The notes under the pieces are model-generated. The model worked only from the letters and a program-made list of their open reading frames with translations, was not told where the DNA came from and made no database searches. From the NCBI GenBank assembly GCA_914767715.1, contig OU612071.1, positions 6,014,001-6,078,000 on the forward strand: a DNA stretch of 64,000 nt. The letters are read 5' to 3'. The stretch is from Membranipora membranacea. Taxonomy: Eukaryota; Bryozoa; Gymnolaemata; Cheilostomatida; Membraniporidae. Below are positions 25,172-38,207 of this stretch, in pieces. Positions within the stretch are counted from its first letter, which is position 1. Each line of letters starts with the position of its first letter. The translations under genes and the position numbers were made by a program.

Positions 25172-25679
25172 TAGCCTTAAATCAATGGCTGTGTGTGGGG
25201 ATAAATCAGTGATTGCAAGTGATTATGGCACTAGCAGTGTGTTTAGGGTAAATATAGATAGTGGTGAGGTGCTGTGGACATCAAAGAAAATTTCATACCC
25301 AGAAGGAGTTGTCTGCTACAAGAACCGATAAGTACTTGTCTCTAACTGCACCAGGACTCCGATATGGACACTGGATACCGACTCAGGTGAGCGCACTTCA
25401 TACACTGCATACATCTAACAACTTAGGAGTTATTATCTCAAAATAGCAATTTTGTTATCTATTGCATTCTCTCACACTGTCTGAGCAATTCTAACATATC
25501 CTTCTACCGTAGGTGAGCTTCTGGGCAAGATGATTGGAGGTGCTGACTGGCACTATGACCTTCATGTTGATGGTGATTTACTCATGGTGCCAAAATTGAG
25601 TGGGTGCTCAATAGAGTATTGTAAGCTGGATGATGAGCAATTGGTTTATTTCTGGAGCATCAGTGATTTAAATATATGA
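25172..25679 (+). pseudogene. Inverted TRIM propeller pseudogene fragment
   Basis: Two pieces in opposite orientation to TRIM1 match its last two exons. Positions 25172-25386 correspond to the end of the 723-bp propeller exon (motifs SMAVCGDKSVIA, FRVNIDSGEVLWTSKK, GVVCYKN). They carry an in-frame TAA where Gln-Phe stands in TRIM1, and there are further changes in the next blade. Positions 25514-25679 match the terminal exon (GELLGKM, HYDLHVDGD, QLVYFWSI) and keep its acceptor and a stop codon. The intron between is retained, so this arose by genomic inversion or duplication, not by retrotransposition. RING and B-box exons are absent. Confidence 0.9.
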
Positions 25680-27154
25680 ACACTCAATGAACACAGAGAG
25701 ATCAAAATTCGGTATTCACTGTATCTACTGGCGTGGAAGATTGGGACCTTTGCTATAGAACCTTTGCAAGTACAGGCACTGTGAGCCTATAATTAACATA
25801 ACAGGTTTACATAAAATTCCAGTAGTTTATTTCACTATTTTAGTGGACTACCAAATAGTTAACACTCTTGTATCATGAAAGGTCAGAGAATTACAGCTCA
25901 GCAAAGTCAGCAGGAGGCAATGTTTTCAAAAAATTTTACCAAATTTTACATCCTATTGTAGTGTATTCAACTTACATGAGATATGCTGAGGTGTCCAGTA
26001 TTGGTACAACTCCTTTGTCTTCTCTCATTCTCTTCTCCCTCTAAGCCAGCGTGATTATTAATGCCTCTTCCCTGCACATTCCCGGATGTAGCCTGAGTTC
26101 TTATGCAGCATACAGCATCTGTCTTTCCCTATATACTACCTGCAGTCTATTATACCTTGCACTACACCTATTATTGTGAAGAATATTATTTTCCTTACTC
26201 AAAAGATTGTCAGTATCGTTGAACTTAGTCTGAACTCCCAATATATCTAATTTAATCAAGGTATATTATAATAAAGCATCTATCTTGTAATTTAAAATAA
26301 ATCCTTATAACTTATAGTTTGGTTAGAGGAAATAAATTGCTGCTAGTGATATGTTTGCACCTTATGTTTCAAAGGAATCCAAATTTAACTTTACAAGTAT
26401 CTGTACAAATTGGATGAGCAGTATTGAACAGCCATTTTTTAGAGAACATTATTCCGTCTCTGGTATTCGAGGGCCTCCCTCTAAGACATATACCTTTTGT
26501 TAGCCTTCTACTACTGGTTCCATTACAAATATACTACATTTTTGCTTGCAATAAATCATAATGTTATAACATAAAAGCCTCACAGAGAAAGCCTTGTAGC
26601 GAAGCCACTTATAGCGATGTTATCTCAAAGAAGTTTAGGTTTTAACGGTGTCCGTTGTGTTGGAAATAAGATATATATGAGAAGTGACATGCCAGTCTAT
26701 CTCAAACAGAGAAATGACCTTATTGTCCTCTTAAGATATTTTGGAAGGGATGTCATCATGTTGAAACCTGAGCCAAATCAACTAACAGAGGTTTTAAATA
26801 TTAACAAATTACAAAAATTGACATGACTATTTCATCCCTAGTTCACACTTTTGTTGTAAGATAATAACTGCACTGAGCTCTCAATCCAAATAGTCATAGA
26901 AAACATATGGCAAGGAAAAAATACCTTGGGTACCAGCAACAAAAACACAGGTGGATATTGAAATCGATGATAATATGGAACAAAAGCCCATAAGAAGGAA
27001 TTTTTGAGAAAATAAGCATGATGCTATAAGCCTATGACCAATATCAATAAAACAAACCCAAACAAACATGATAGGATGAGATTTGGTATATGTTGGTCTC
27101 ATTTACTTAGAGGCTCAGAGACTCACGCAAGCAGAACAAGCACCTGATCCTTAT
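25680..27154. other. Spacer without recognisable gene
   Basis: AT-rich sequence after the propeller pseudogene. A 69-codon open frame at 26617-26826 (plus) has mildly propeller-like composition but no splice context or clear match. I would not call it a gene. Confidence 0.5.
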
Positions 27155-29985
27155 TCGGAAAACATTGAAAATGACCCAGCATGAAAATGACCTGAGTATG
27201 AAAACAACCTTAAGTTGACCTTGACATATATATATAAGATGGTGCAAGGAGATTAAATCAGTCTATAACCGGAAATGAAAATGACCCAACCAATCAGACA
27301 CCTACGTGAAAATGACCCAACCAATCAGACACCTACATGAAATGATCTAACCAATCACACCCATATATGAAAATGACCCAACCAATCCTTGAAGGTATTT
27401 ATAGTTAAAGGTAAATGAGGAATATTTACACAGCCTTCGGAGGCTGTTTGGGGTGGGGTTAAAAACCCCCTACACAAGAGAGTTAGCCTAGGCTAGTTAC
27501 ACACATGTATCAGTTTCACTTTGGTAACAGCTGCTATTATGTTGACTCTTGATCAATGAACCTCTTCATTGATTTTATGGTGGACATACAGTATCGTTTT
27601 TATGATAAAATATACATAGTAAGAATACACCACACATTTTGCGGTCTATAACATAGCAGCATTGTGTATTTTGGATATCTTAAGATATTTTCGGCAGCTC
27701 AAAAGTCAAAACAAAAACTGAATTCCTAACTTTTTGATGACTATTCATAATTCTCTAAACATATTAACTTAAACATTAGCATTGAGTAGCATATATATTT
27801 TTTGCGTGTTATTGCAGGTGAAATTACTGGGGCAAGGCTATCCGATTGCTGTAATATCTTTGACAGTCATGCTGCTCGTCACATACTCCAATTTTCTAGC
27901 GATGATGGCAACAGAAAGCGGTCAATAGTTAAGGAATTTTGTATTGTTGTTGGGTTTTGCACGTTGTCACATTTTGTGCAGAGTTTTGTTACATTTTGCA
28001 CATGGTGTCATGTTGTGTGCATTTGTCACTTTTGTCCTCAAACAAGCAAATGATTACTCCAATTCAGTCATCAAACATTGGCAACCACAAAGGTAATTTA
28101 CTGACTAAATGTGATGTTATAGCTGATATCGAGCATTGTTCTCACCTCTCTACGATCAACACTCTGATGACTAATCAACGTAACACCCTCTCTCTCAGAT
28201 ATATACATGATAAATGTCACTTTACAAATGAATTTGTGATAGATTGTCAATCCGGACGCTACTGCACAACATATAATAAGGACTACAGAAGCGCTTCGAA
28301 CAGCAATAGTATTTTGCGCTATGTAATTTATTAATTAATTATGATTTATTTTCTATGCTTCTTGGTTTTTTTAGTTTGAAATTATGATATTTAACACCGA
28401 TCAAATCAAAGAGCAAATATGACCATTGTATTTGCAAACAACAACAAAAGAAGAAACAATAAGAAAAAAAGTAATGATGTAGTTAGGTGTATTTATAAAA
28501 AAGGCTTTTTCCGCAAAGAGCTGTGTTGAATTAAGGGAGGGCCGGGGTTTTGTGATGTGACAGGGTTTGAATGTAGGCAATGGTGAAATGGATGGTTGGT
28601 GTGCTCTGCTACATTATGGACATAGTTTATTGTCGAACACTGACAAAAGACAGCCACTAAGATTATTTATACTGATATTGAATGTTATGAAGAACGGTTA
28701 TCACTTCTAAACTTGACTACTGTCAATGAATTTTTATTTTCTATGTCACAAAATTATTTTAAAAAGATTAGCAACAATCCGAGCCATCGACCTTTTAGTC
28801 GTATAAGATTCAACACTTGTAGAACATCCTCTTGCAGACCTATGATTAAAAGAGCTGAAAAGTGTAGGACTGAGAAGAGAAAGAACAGCTTTATCAGTTT
28901 CTTATGAGACACAACAACTCATAAGCCTAATGTGATGGTTATTGCAATGATAGATGGTTCAAAATACACATGCAATACAATACAATAGTTGGGGCATCAA
29001 ATGTTCTGTTAAATTCAATGCCGCAAGCCGCTCATCATGACATTCTACATATATGGCAAGATTTACGGACAACACTTAATTTCTCAAGCCCTTCAAGTCT
29101 CTCCTTGTCCCCTTTTGACAAGTATGGAAACCAACTTGGAGCCACGTATGAGTTCACTGACAGAATCCTCGATCTATAGAATGTGATCAGACTAGATGTG
29201 GAGACGCCAACTTCCCTAAGCCCGATGATGGCGTCCACAGCTAGCCTTCACTTGATTTATCAACACAGAATCAACTTGTTTTGGTTTGGTTTGGTTATTA
29301 TAACAATCAACAGGCGATAAGATTGGATTGGTACATGAAAATGTTGTGCATTGGAAAGTATTCCAGACACACAATACATATTTATTTATTAATTATACAC
29401 ATACATATGCAAGGGCCATGGCTGAGTTCATTTTGATTTAACCTATGATTAAATTACAAGAAAAATGATGTGATCTCTGCTAAAAAAACTCTGGCTGTCA
29501 ATAGTAGTGTCACCTGTCAAATAGGTGTCAACACATATTTTGAATCTTCTAACAGAAAAATGACAATTCTTGAATTGGTGAACTGGTAGGCAGGCAGGAG
29601 TGGGTGGCCCATAACCCCACCCCAGATAGCCTACCATCAATGAACTAAAGGTTTAGTTCATTGCTACCATAGCTATGTATATATTCCATACTTTACCTTT
29701 AACTATGACAAAAGTTAAATACTATGTTGTAACACCTTCAGGGATTGGTTGGGTCATTTTCATATATGGTTGTGATTGGTTGGGTCATTTTCATATAGGT
29801 GTCTGATTGGTTGGGTCATTTTCATTTCCGGTAATAGACTTTTTGTGACCTGCCAATATCGGGATGAGTCGGACAGCTTAAGATGACCCTGACCTCGGGT
29901 CATTTTCATTATGCAGGTCATTTTCATTCCAGATCAATTTCATCTCAGGTCATTTTCATTCTGGGTCATTTTCATAGTGATTCCC
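27155..29985. mobile_element. Transposon-like element with inverted ends full of GAAAATGACC repeats
   Basis: The left arm (27155 to about 27420) and right arm (about 29690-29985) are imperfect reverse complements. Both contain multiple 'gaaaatgacccaaccaatca' units and the segments 'ctataaccggaaatgaaaat' (left) and 'ctattaccggaaatgaaaat' (right). TTAT stands immediately outside each end (27151-27154 and 29986-29989), a possible 4-bp target duplication. Clustered subterminal repeats of this sort are usual transposase binding sites in DNA transposons. Inner sequence has only short frames (for example 28713-28907 and 27939-28334) that I cannot assign to a transposase. Boundaries are tentative because the outermost bases of the arms differ. 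Confidence 0.7.
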
Positions 29986-30900
29986 TTATTCTTTGATCAT
30001 GTTTAGCTTGTATGGAGTTTCCCCTTGCTGTTGAGAAAGGGGGCAACTCCATACTTAAATTTGTTCAGCTCATTTGTTTATCACTCAAATTCGGTAGGTT
30101 AAAGTGTTTATTCATTCTACCAGAGACTCAAAGTTGAGGTGCCTTTTGGGCATTATAATCAGCGATTGTTTTTGAGGAAAAAATTAAATTTAAACAGTCA
30201 TCGTGCAAAACAAAAGCATGCTTTATCATATCATTAGAGTATTCAATACAGCTAAATGATGATAGAATAGATATAAGCAAAAGAGAATAGGGTCTAATAT
30301 ACTCTTGAGGGCTCTCCGTAGAGTACTCTCTTCTTTGATTACCACTTGCTTTTTCATGTAGCAGCGGCTTACAATTTTCAGTGATTTAGGCTAAGTGTTT
30401 TAAAAAAATCAAAGAGTGTCATCAAATCAGAAAATTTCAATGAGTAGATTTTAAAACATGAAAATTATAAACAGATTGTTTTCGTGGAAAATTATGGAAT
30501 GAGAGGGAGAGCAATGCTCGATCTGTCTCGCCCGGCAGGCTACCTGTGGTGAACCAGGCAGGATTCGGTCGTCATTCTACTACTGGCGAAGGAAGACCAG
30601 CAACTCAGCGGATGAGCTATACTAGGGAAGGTAACATAAAAATTATGGAGTGCTACTATTCTAGTGAGCCAATGAGGAGAGGATACATGTCAAGGATGGC
30701 AAAGATATGGCAAGATCAAGGGGGGTTTGACCTCACGGAGAACAGACTAGCGATGCGGCCAAGGACGATTATCAGAAAGGAATGGCTTACAAAAGAGGAA
30801 TTGGATGAGATCAGGATAAGAGAGACTGAAGATCAGGGAGCACTGGCAATGGAAGAAGGACAGACGACTGTTGAAGTGATCTCACCAAGTGTACTAGAAC

Positions 30901-33900
30901 CATAGATTAAAAAAAACAGTATAGATAGGACATTGCGCTTCAATAACTTTGCATTATGTCCCCACCTGTATCGTCATTGAGCCACCCGCAGTATCGCGTT
31001 ACGCATAGCGTAACTGCCAGTGGGTTTATAGTCAGCACTTTTCGCCCACTAACCATATTGGTCTGGATGGCTGAGCTGTTAGCGCTGTTGTCTTTTGTTC
31101 AAGGAGTTGCAAGCTCAAACCATACTGCAGGCTCTTTTTTTCATGCTAATAGTTTAAGTTATTTGATATAGCAGGAATACAAGTAGTGCAGTTGATGATA
31201 GGTGAATCAGTGACCTTCATGTCCGGTTTTATTAAAAGCTGATCTTCAAGCGCACCTTGTTTGATAGATTTTTGTTGACAAACATACTTGTATCTTATGT
31301 CTTAGTCACCTGATGAATCAATTTTCTGTAAAATTATGCTAAGCACTTGAATAATTTACTTGTCATAACAAGCAGTAGCTCACATATATGTGACAATTAA
31401 TTCAAAAGTGCTGCCCCAGGATTTTCAGTTGAAAGAAGCTATTTCATTGTTGGGCTCTCGGTGCACACACAGACATGTAACAAATGGTTTCGATGCATTT
31501 ATTGGCATGAGAGCAACCCATCTCCCCTTCCCTGGAAAAGAATAGCAGTTTATGATGTATAACACCAAATTGATGATGAGTTGTCCTCTCACATGTCATG
31601 AGAAGACAACTCTTGATAATACCGCATATTTGGTATATAATCATACTTGCCAAGTCTCCCGATTTATTTACACCCACCACCCACTTTTTGTAAATCTCAC
31701 TTTTTCCTACAGATTTTAGAGAAAACAGTCCAATCACAATTTTTTGATAGTTATCCAAGCACATGTTGTTGTTGACTAGTGACTGTTAAGGTCTTTGCAC
31801 ACAAAATTGAAAGAATTATCAAATTAAATAATCCTAACAAATTTACCTGTTTTGTTAAGATTCAGCCTATTATTGTAAATGACCAATAGCATCCTCTCAA
31901 AACTCACAACACTGACTGTCATTGGTCACAATATAAAGTAGCTAGTCAAGTGCATACATTTAGTTTGCATTTCCTTTCAGATCACACATTTTTTAGTATT
32001 AATTTTGTACTGTCTACTCTAGTTAAATTTAAGTGAAGGGAAATAGAAACCTAACAATTCCAAAGGTAGGTCCACTACAATTTAACAAAGCTCGGACCAA
32101 AGACTTTGAAACATAATGTTAGTCAAACAGGAATATAGTACCTTATCTGGATTCTCACTGTCTGTGACTGAGCACATTTTCAGATCTTAATGATGCATGG
32201 GCACTTGTAGCCATGGGCCCCTGGGACTTACAAGCCTCTACTTTGCCAATGGGTTGTTTGATACTGGACATTGACAATGTAAAGGCATGTATGTTAGAGT
32301 CCCAGGGGCCCATGGATTGATTGTAATTGTTTGAAGTGTATTTCACCTCAGTTTGATATTTGTAAGTACAAACATGAAATTATTTGGGGTCAAATATACC
32401 TTTTTAGCCCTTCCTAGTGGCTGGAGACGCTCTCAGAGCTTCTGCAGACGGGCTCACACCGCCCCCAAACCCCCAGGTGGGTGACTCGGGTGCTTCGCAC
32501 CCTCGAAGCACCACGTTGTGGTGCAGTATCGCCGTAAAGTGGAATCTCCCTATTTTGCATTTAGATTACTTGGCAACTATGTATATAATCCTCATCCGTT
32601 TCCAAGAGGACATAACAGGGAGTACCTTGGCCAAAAAGATAATGCATCAGGCTTGGATAAATTAAGACATCAACTATTTCAAAGGAAAACTAACTTTGTT
32701 TATTTCAGTGCAACATGGTACAGAAAATATATATTTTAGCAAACTCTTCTGCTTTTAAGGGCGATTAACTTTTTCTCAGCCCTCTGAAAATTAAATAATG
32801 CTCTCTCAGGGCCTTAAATGTTTATTAGCATGGAATTTTCCAGATAAGTTTCAGCCAGACAGTTTCTCAGTGCTACTCTCCCACAGGTTGTTTATATTTT
32901 GTTCACCAAAATACACCTAACAAGCTAAATGTGGCGATTCTTACAATAAAGTAGGACCTTGATGTTTGAGCAGCAACACACATCTTAGATATCCAGGGCA
33001 TTATTGTTGGATTAACATTTGGCTTTAAGACATTCATATCTCAAATAATTTATACCAACCTCGGACTGCGCCTGTTTATAGCTATCATTATCCTCATACC
33101 CACTGGGCCACTACCACTGCAAATTGTGGCTGTCCCTTCAACGCCAACGTTTTTTTTCTGGGAATCTGTGGCACATATTACCAGCCACATCATCTAGGTA
33201 AGGCAAATGAACCTGAAATAATCATAAGATGCATCTTGTCATATGACTACGGCAATGGCTATTCTCTTGTTAATTTGAAGAACCTGACCTGACTAGTTCT
33301 CTCCTTTGCTCTAGCATGATGATCTCCCACACTCAATGAGTGTGTACAGACCAATAATAGGACAGTTATTGTTCTTAACTTCATGAGTCTCTAATAGCAG
33401 AACATGATACTTGTTGGTCTGTTGAGAACTTAATCCATAACATCAATCAGCCAAGAACATATTCATATTTACAATTTAGGTTGTTATCAATAAGCTAGTA
33501 TTGAATAAGTAGAACTTCAGCAGTTACAACTTACCAGTGAATTCTTTTCTTTCATCATTGGGACCCTGTTTACACTTGACACAAAGTAGAGGCAGCTCTA
33601 GTTTTGTATGGATGAAAAGAATGTATGTAGAAAGTATTTACTGAAGGAAAGTACATGTAGTAGTGCAACAATTAATAAGACATGTCCATCACTTTACTCA
33701 ACTTTACCTTTAATGATGTAACCTTATCAGAAAGTGTCCAATGAGAGAAGGCTATACTGAGTAAAACAACTTCTGAGCCAATCACAATGTTGTAAGAACA
33801 TGATTGGCTGGAAGGTCGTTTTACTAACAGTCATGTGACACCCAGCCTTAAGGTCTAGATTGCTAAAATTCCTAGATCTGAGGCTAAAGTAGCTATCATA

Positions 33901-33955
33901 TTACTGGATAGACAGGAGCACACAATGTCCTATCTATACTGTTTTTAAATCTATG
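30901..33955. mobile_element. hAT-like non-autonomous DNA transposon inserted in the LINE
   Basis: The ends are inverted repeats of about 37 bp. The left begins CATAGATT and the right ends AATCTATG, both continuing into 'aacagtatagataggacatt'. Exactly outside lie two copies of ACTAGAAC (30893-30900 and 33956-33963), an 8-bp target duplication. CA...TG ends plus an 8-bp duplication are the hAT signature. The 3.0 kb interior has no frame that looks like a hAT transposase, so it is likely a non-autonomous derivative. It splits the LINE N-terminal piece from its linker, so it is younger than the LINE. Confidence 0.88.
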
Positions 33956-34393
33956 ACTAGAACGCATTTACCAAGGTCGTGGGAGAGAATAGGACCATCC
34001 AGTGAGACAAGAAGACATCATGACAGAGAGCAGATTAGCAGATGGGAAAAGGGAATTAGTTGAGGAAAGAGGAAGGAAGGCTGCAGATGGGTAGAGAAAA
34101 GTTGACTAACATCAGGCATATAGACAGAAGGAAGATACTGGAAGAACTAAGCAAGATCAATGAGGTAATAGAACTGAATGATGCATTTTACGCTAGTGCA
34201 TCAATTGTGACAGAGAAGTTGGCAAAGAACTGGAATGAGAAGAAAGAAGAACCACCATGGAAAAAGAGACTGAAAGCAAAGGTGATGGAGTTAAGGAAAG
34301 ATATAAGCAGAGTAGTGCAAGCAAGAAACGAACTGCACAATGATGGATTTAGAAGAAGGATAGAGGTGAAACACAACATCAAACGCAAGGGAT

Positions 34394-34875
34394 GTCACAT
34401 ACACTGTATGTGACACGCCTAGGTGCATGACTCTACATGAAGTTAGGTGTTGTATATTGCACTGTCATGGTTGCCATGGTCCTAATCTGATTAATTGTTA
34501 TACTCTTCCGCATTTACTTCCATTTATTGCACATTTAATTACCATCTAAATGCAGAGGTTGGCCATCAAAATAATGACGTATCATCCCACCGTTTCTATT
34601 TTTACGACCTATTTATACAGGTCAGTATAAAGAACAGGGGTTTTTGCTTTGAGGAATCAGTTACAATTCCGAGTTACAATTACGAGTTACGATCGGGAGT
34701 TACGTATGACAGTTACAACTTGGCGTTACAATTTATCAGTTGCCTGGGGCATTTGCCCCAGGGTGTAGTTCAGTAATAAAATCATCAAACTGCCGAAAAA
34801 CTGCATTCAGTATTATAAAGTAATCACATATGAACTCTGCCAGCAGTGAACTGTCGTGATCTTTCTCTATCCGAC
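34394..34875. mobile_element. Small (about 480 bp) insertion in the LINE linker
   Basis: AGGGAT flanks it on both sides (34388-34393 and 34876-34881). Removing the segment with one AGGGAT copy joins the LINE frame across the break (KRKG followed by YQLVEEELKQR), as expected for this protein. The left end starts with a near-palindrome, GTCACATACACTGTATGTGA. No inverted repeat between the two ends was found and there is no coding capacity. The class is unknown. Confidence 0.7.
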
Positions 34876-35147
34876 AGGGATACCAACTCGTGGAAGAGGA
34901 GTTAAAACAAAGACAAAGGCAACAGCAGCAAAGATCAAGAGATATGATGACAGAGTAAAGCAGTACCAACAAAACAGAATGTTTGAGAACAACCGGAAGA
35001 GATTTTATAATGACATACAGAGTAATTTGGAGAGTGAGAATGAAATAGGAAGATGGAGAGGAATCCAAAGACTTCTGGACAAGGATTTGGGGACATGCAA
35101 CTGAACATGATTGAAAAGCACCGTGGATAGACCGAGTTAGAAAAAAA

Positions 35148-35795
35148 TTGGAAGGAAGACATCGGGGTGAGATAATCATTACAGAAAACGCCCTCAAAAG
35201 AGCACTAGTGAAATTACCAAACTGGAAGGCTCCGGGCCCAGATTCTGTACAGGGATTCTGGATCGAAAATCTGACCAATCTGCACAGAAAGCTTGTTATA
35301 TACCTGAATGAATGCCTGGAGACAGCACAGATACCAAGCTGGATGACAACCGGAAGGACTGTTCTGATTCAAAAAGACAAGACCAAAGGGATAGCACCGG
35401 GGAACTACAGACCCATAACCTGCTCACCTATTGTATGGAAGCTGATGACCTTAATGGTGGCTGAAGAGATCTGTAGACACCTGGAGGATAATGATCTCAT
35501 CGGAGAAGAACAGAAGGGATGTAGATTTGGGTATAAGGGAACCAAAGACCACTTGATGCTGGATAAGGTGATACTGAAGTATTTTAAGAACAGGAAAATG
35601 GGTATAGCCATAGGCTGGATTGACTACCAGAAAGCGTACGATTTAGTACCGCACTCATGGATCATTGAGACACTGAGAATGGTAGAGGTGGATGAGAAAG
35701 CTTGGAGATTCCTTGAGACGAGCATGAGCAAGTGGAATACCAACTTGGAGTGCGGAGGCCGCACACTGGCAAATGTGAACATCAAGAGGGGGATC
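35148..35795 (+). pseudogene. LINE reverse transcriptase fragment (fingers and palm start)
   Basis: This is the best-preserved LINE piece. It has the non-LTR RT landmarks NWKAPGPDSVQGFW, the GNYRPITCSPIVWKL block (RT motif 2), EEQKGCRFGYKGTKDHLMLDK, and WIDYQKAYDLVPHSWI (motif 3/A with the first catalytic Asp). It stops matching just after VNIKRGI, where intact relatives continue with an F-Q-G-D-S-L-S-P motif. The YxDD catalytic motif, the thumb and the endonuclease are missing. Loss of the 3' part is opposite to the usual 5' truncation of LINEs. Confidence 0.9.
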
Positions 35796-37684
35796 TTGGT
35801 TCTTGGTACTAAATTAACGCAAAAGATTATGGCAAATTTTTCCTCGACTCTAATCATATAAGAATAATATGGTTGGTTTGAGATTGATTATATTTAAGAT
35901 GTTACGAGAATAAAATATACAGTTCGATGTTGGTCGGTAGAGAAAACATAAATTGTGCTACATTACACTTTGTGTAGGGTGGCCAACCTATACCAGCTTA
36001 ACCAATTGCTGACCTTGATCAGTTCAAAACGAAACAATTGCAGGGAATAGCTGGGTCCTTGTACCCGCGCAGAGCATAACAGAGCGCAAATGTCACCTGA
36101 CCTACACAGCCGCAGGGAAAATAATGGTCCTCACACCGAGCAGAGCAAATCAGGGCATATCAGAGCGTAAACGTCACTGGACCTGCAAATTGGTAGAGAA
36201 AAAGCTGATCACTCATTCAAGGCTGATGTATCATCAGAGAAGAGTCTTCATAGGACAATAGGTAATAATTCTACAATTGAAAAACTCCAATGTCTGCAGT
36301 CATTCTGGATATGCAAGATTCATCACTTGATAGGGGCGATGAAATGTCTATGTTCACAGGCTGTGACCCAAAGTCAGAAAGATCGGTGTACTGGCAATAT
36401 GCATGCAACCTACTGGAAATGGGAAGGCTTTCATCCCACAACCAATAGGAATAAGGCAGTTGTCAACTTAGAATGAGATATATGTATGTTTAAGGATTAT
36501 CCTTTCTTGTACAAAATGAAGAAAAATAACAATCTGCTGAAATCTTGTTTTTTGGAGATAAAGCTTATAAATGTGCATCTTTTTTACCCTCAGACATTAT
36601 TAATAATGGATACGACTGCGCTCTTCTTCAGCATGGTTGTTCTTTTTCGAAATTATAATTCTGAGCATGCATGAAGAAGATCATCTCTCACCAACACAAT
36701 CGACATCAAAGTGACACATTCTGCACTAGGTTCAACATTTATTTTAATGTTGTTTTGCATTAGAATAGATGATGTTTATATGGAAAGAGACGCTGAAGGA
36801 TATATCAACTATCGAAATAGAAATGGTTTTAGTAAATACCAACAATTCATACAAAATCTCCTTCCCCGGTAGGAAGTTTACACTGGAATTATAGCCTTCT
36901 GTCCTTCGGCGCAATGCAACCTTTCTTCCATCCGGCATTTATTTATTAGAGGGGAGCATCCTCCATATATCAGCTAAATACCATGCCTGCAATTAGGACT
37001 AACATTATTTCTAAATTGAAATATAATCCTTTGACAAAACATCAACAAGTAGCTTGATGCACACTGATATATGTTATTTAGAAAAGCGAAAAGAACATTG
37101 TTTGTCCAGATTAGCTGTGGTCCTAGTTCTGAGAGACATAGAACTCTGACCGATGCAAATGAGTCACCGTAAACCTTATAGGAGGGAGCAGAAATCATAA
37201 TAAACTAATGATGTGACATACAGATATTGATACTTAAGATTCCAAACAATGCCCAAAGGAAACTATGTTTAGTCAGGCGATTACAAAGGCATATTGCACA
37301 CCTGCTCCTAATCATAGCGAACATTGTCTGCTGCTAGAGAACGCAACATTGTTTGGTAGCTATCCTCATACAGCATAATTATTCGCAATAAATTCCATTC
37401 TCTGTTGACAGTAAATTAGCCATTGACTAATATCAAGGCTTTACCAAATCAGCTTACACTGAGTAATCAATCAAGGTCAAAGAACTGAACACATGTTAAG
37501 GAAGTTACCCTTCCATACCTGTAAGAAATATAACTCTGCAATAGTGAGAAGCAGCAATCTCAGTTAAGATTGTCTTGTTCGCTTGAACAGGGTGGTTAAA
37601 ATAAATAAATGAATAAACCTTATCTTTCAATAGGCCTATGTTTGTACAAAACTAGATGAAATCGAAATTATCTGCAAACAGATC

Positions 37685-38207
37685 CTTATAGACAGTTTTC
37701 AGAGCTCTTTTTAATGCCTCAATTCGGAGTCGTCCTATCTCCAGTTTGGTACTTTTATCCCATGTCACATAGGAAAAACCTGCTGAAAGAGGGTTATCTT
37801 GAAAACCGCATATGTTAGGATAAAAATGAAATTTGATTCAGAGTCTGCACCATTGAAAACTCTGTGGGACAGGGTTTCCAAATCATTGGAGGCTTGAATG
37901 TTGATAAATCTTAATTTTAGTGACGAAACTCATGAAAAATTCTGCCAAATTGTCCGCAAAACAGGCATTAAATGCTATAATTGACTACCCATTAACTAAA
38001 ATTATTTCCCAAACTATGTCCAATATGAGTTTTCAATGTTGCAGATTCTGAATCAAAAATAATTTTTATCCTATTATAAGCGGTTTTCAAGATAACCCTC
38101 TTTTCAGCACGTTTCTCCTATGCGGCGTGGGCTAAAAGTACCAAACTGGAGAGAGGACAACTCCGAATTGAGGCCTAAATCAGAGCTCAGAAAACTGTCT
38201 ATTGAGA
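37685..38207. mobile_element. Foldback element with about 170-bp arms
   Basis: Arms 37685-37860 and 38030-38207 are reverse complements over most of their length. Paired blocks include 'tagacagttttcagagctc', 'cctcaattcggagt', 'agagggttatcttgaaaacc' and 'ttcagagtctgca'. The spacer of about 170 bp is non-coding. A target duplication was not resolved. Confidence 0.8.

Larger units (their letters stand above)
30498..35795 (+). mobile_element. Degraded LINE (non-LTR retrotransposon), split by two younger insertions and cut off at the 3' side
   Basis: Three separated coding pieces follow the order of one LINE polyprotein. (1) 30546-30900: a Myb-like N-terminal segment (MECYYSSEPMRRGYM, then a W-Q-D stretch and KEWLTKEELDEIR). 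(2) 33956-34393 and 34882-35147: linker with PPWKKRLKAKV, KRYDDRVKQYQQNRMF. (3) 35148-35795: reverse transcriptase. From memory of the family this resembles restriction-like-endonuclease LINEs (R2/R4/NeSL side), which start with DNA-binding fingers or Myb domains. The clade needs a tree. Several frameshifts and at least one stop (near 35105) make it inactive. Confidence 0.85.

Noticed and set aside
26617-26826. 69-codon frame as a third propeller remnant
   Set aside because: No alignable blade motif with TRIM1 or TRIM2.
31050-31125. tRNA-like sequence ('ggatggctgagctgttagcg') inside the hAT-like element
   Set aside because: The B box is too degenerate and no fold was found; not strong enough to list.
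32417-32739. Overlapping plus-strand frames in the hAT-like element as transposase remnants
   Set aside because: No BED zinc finger, RNase-H-like or dimerisation motif could be recognised.
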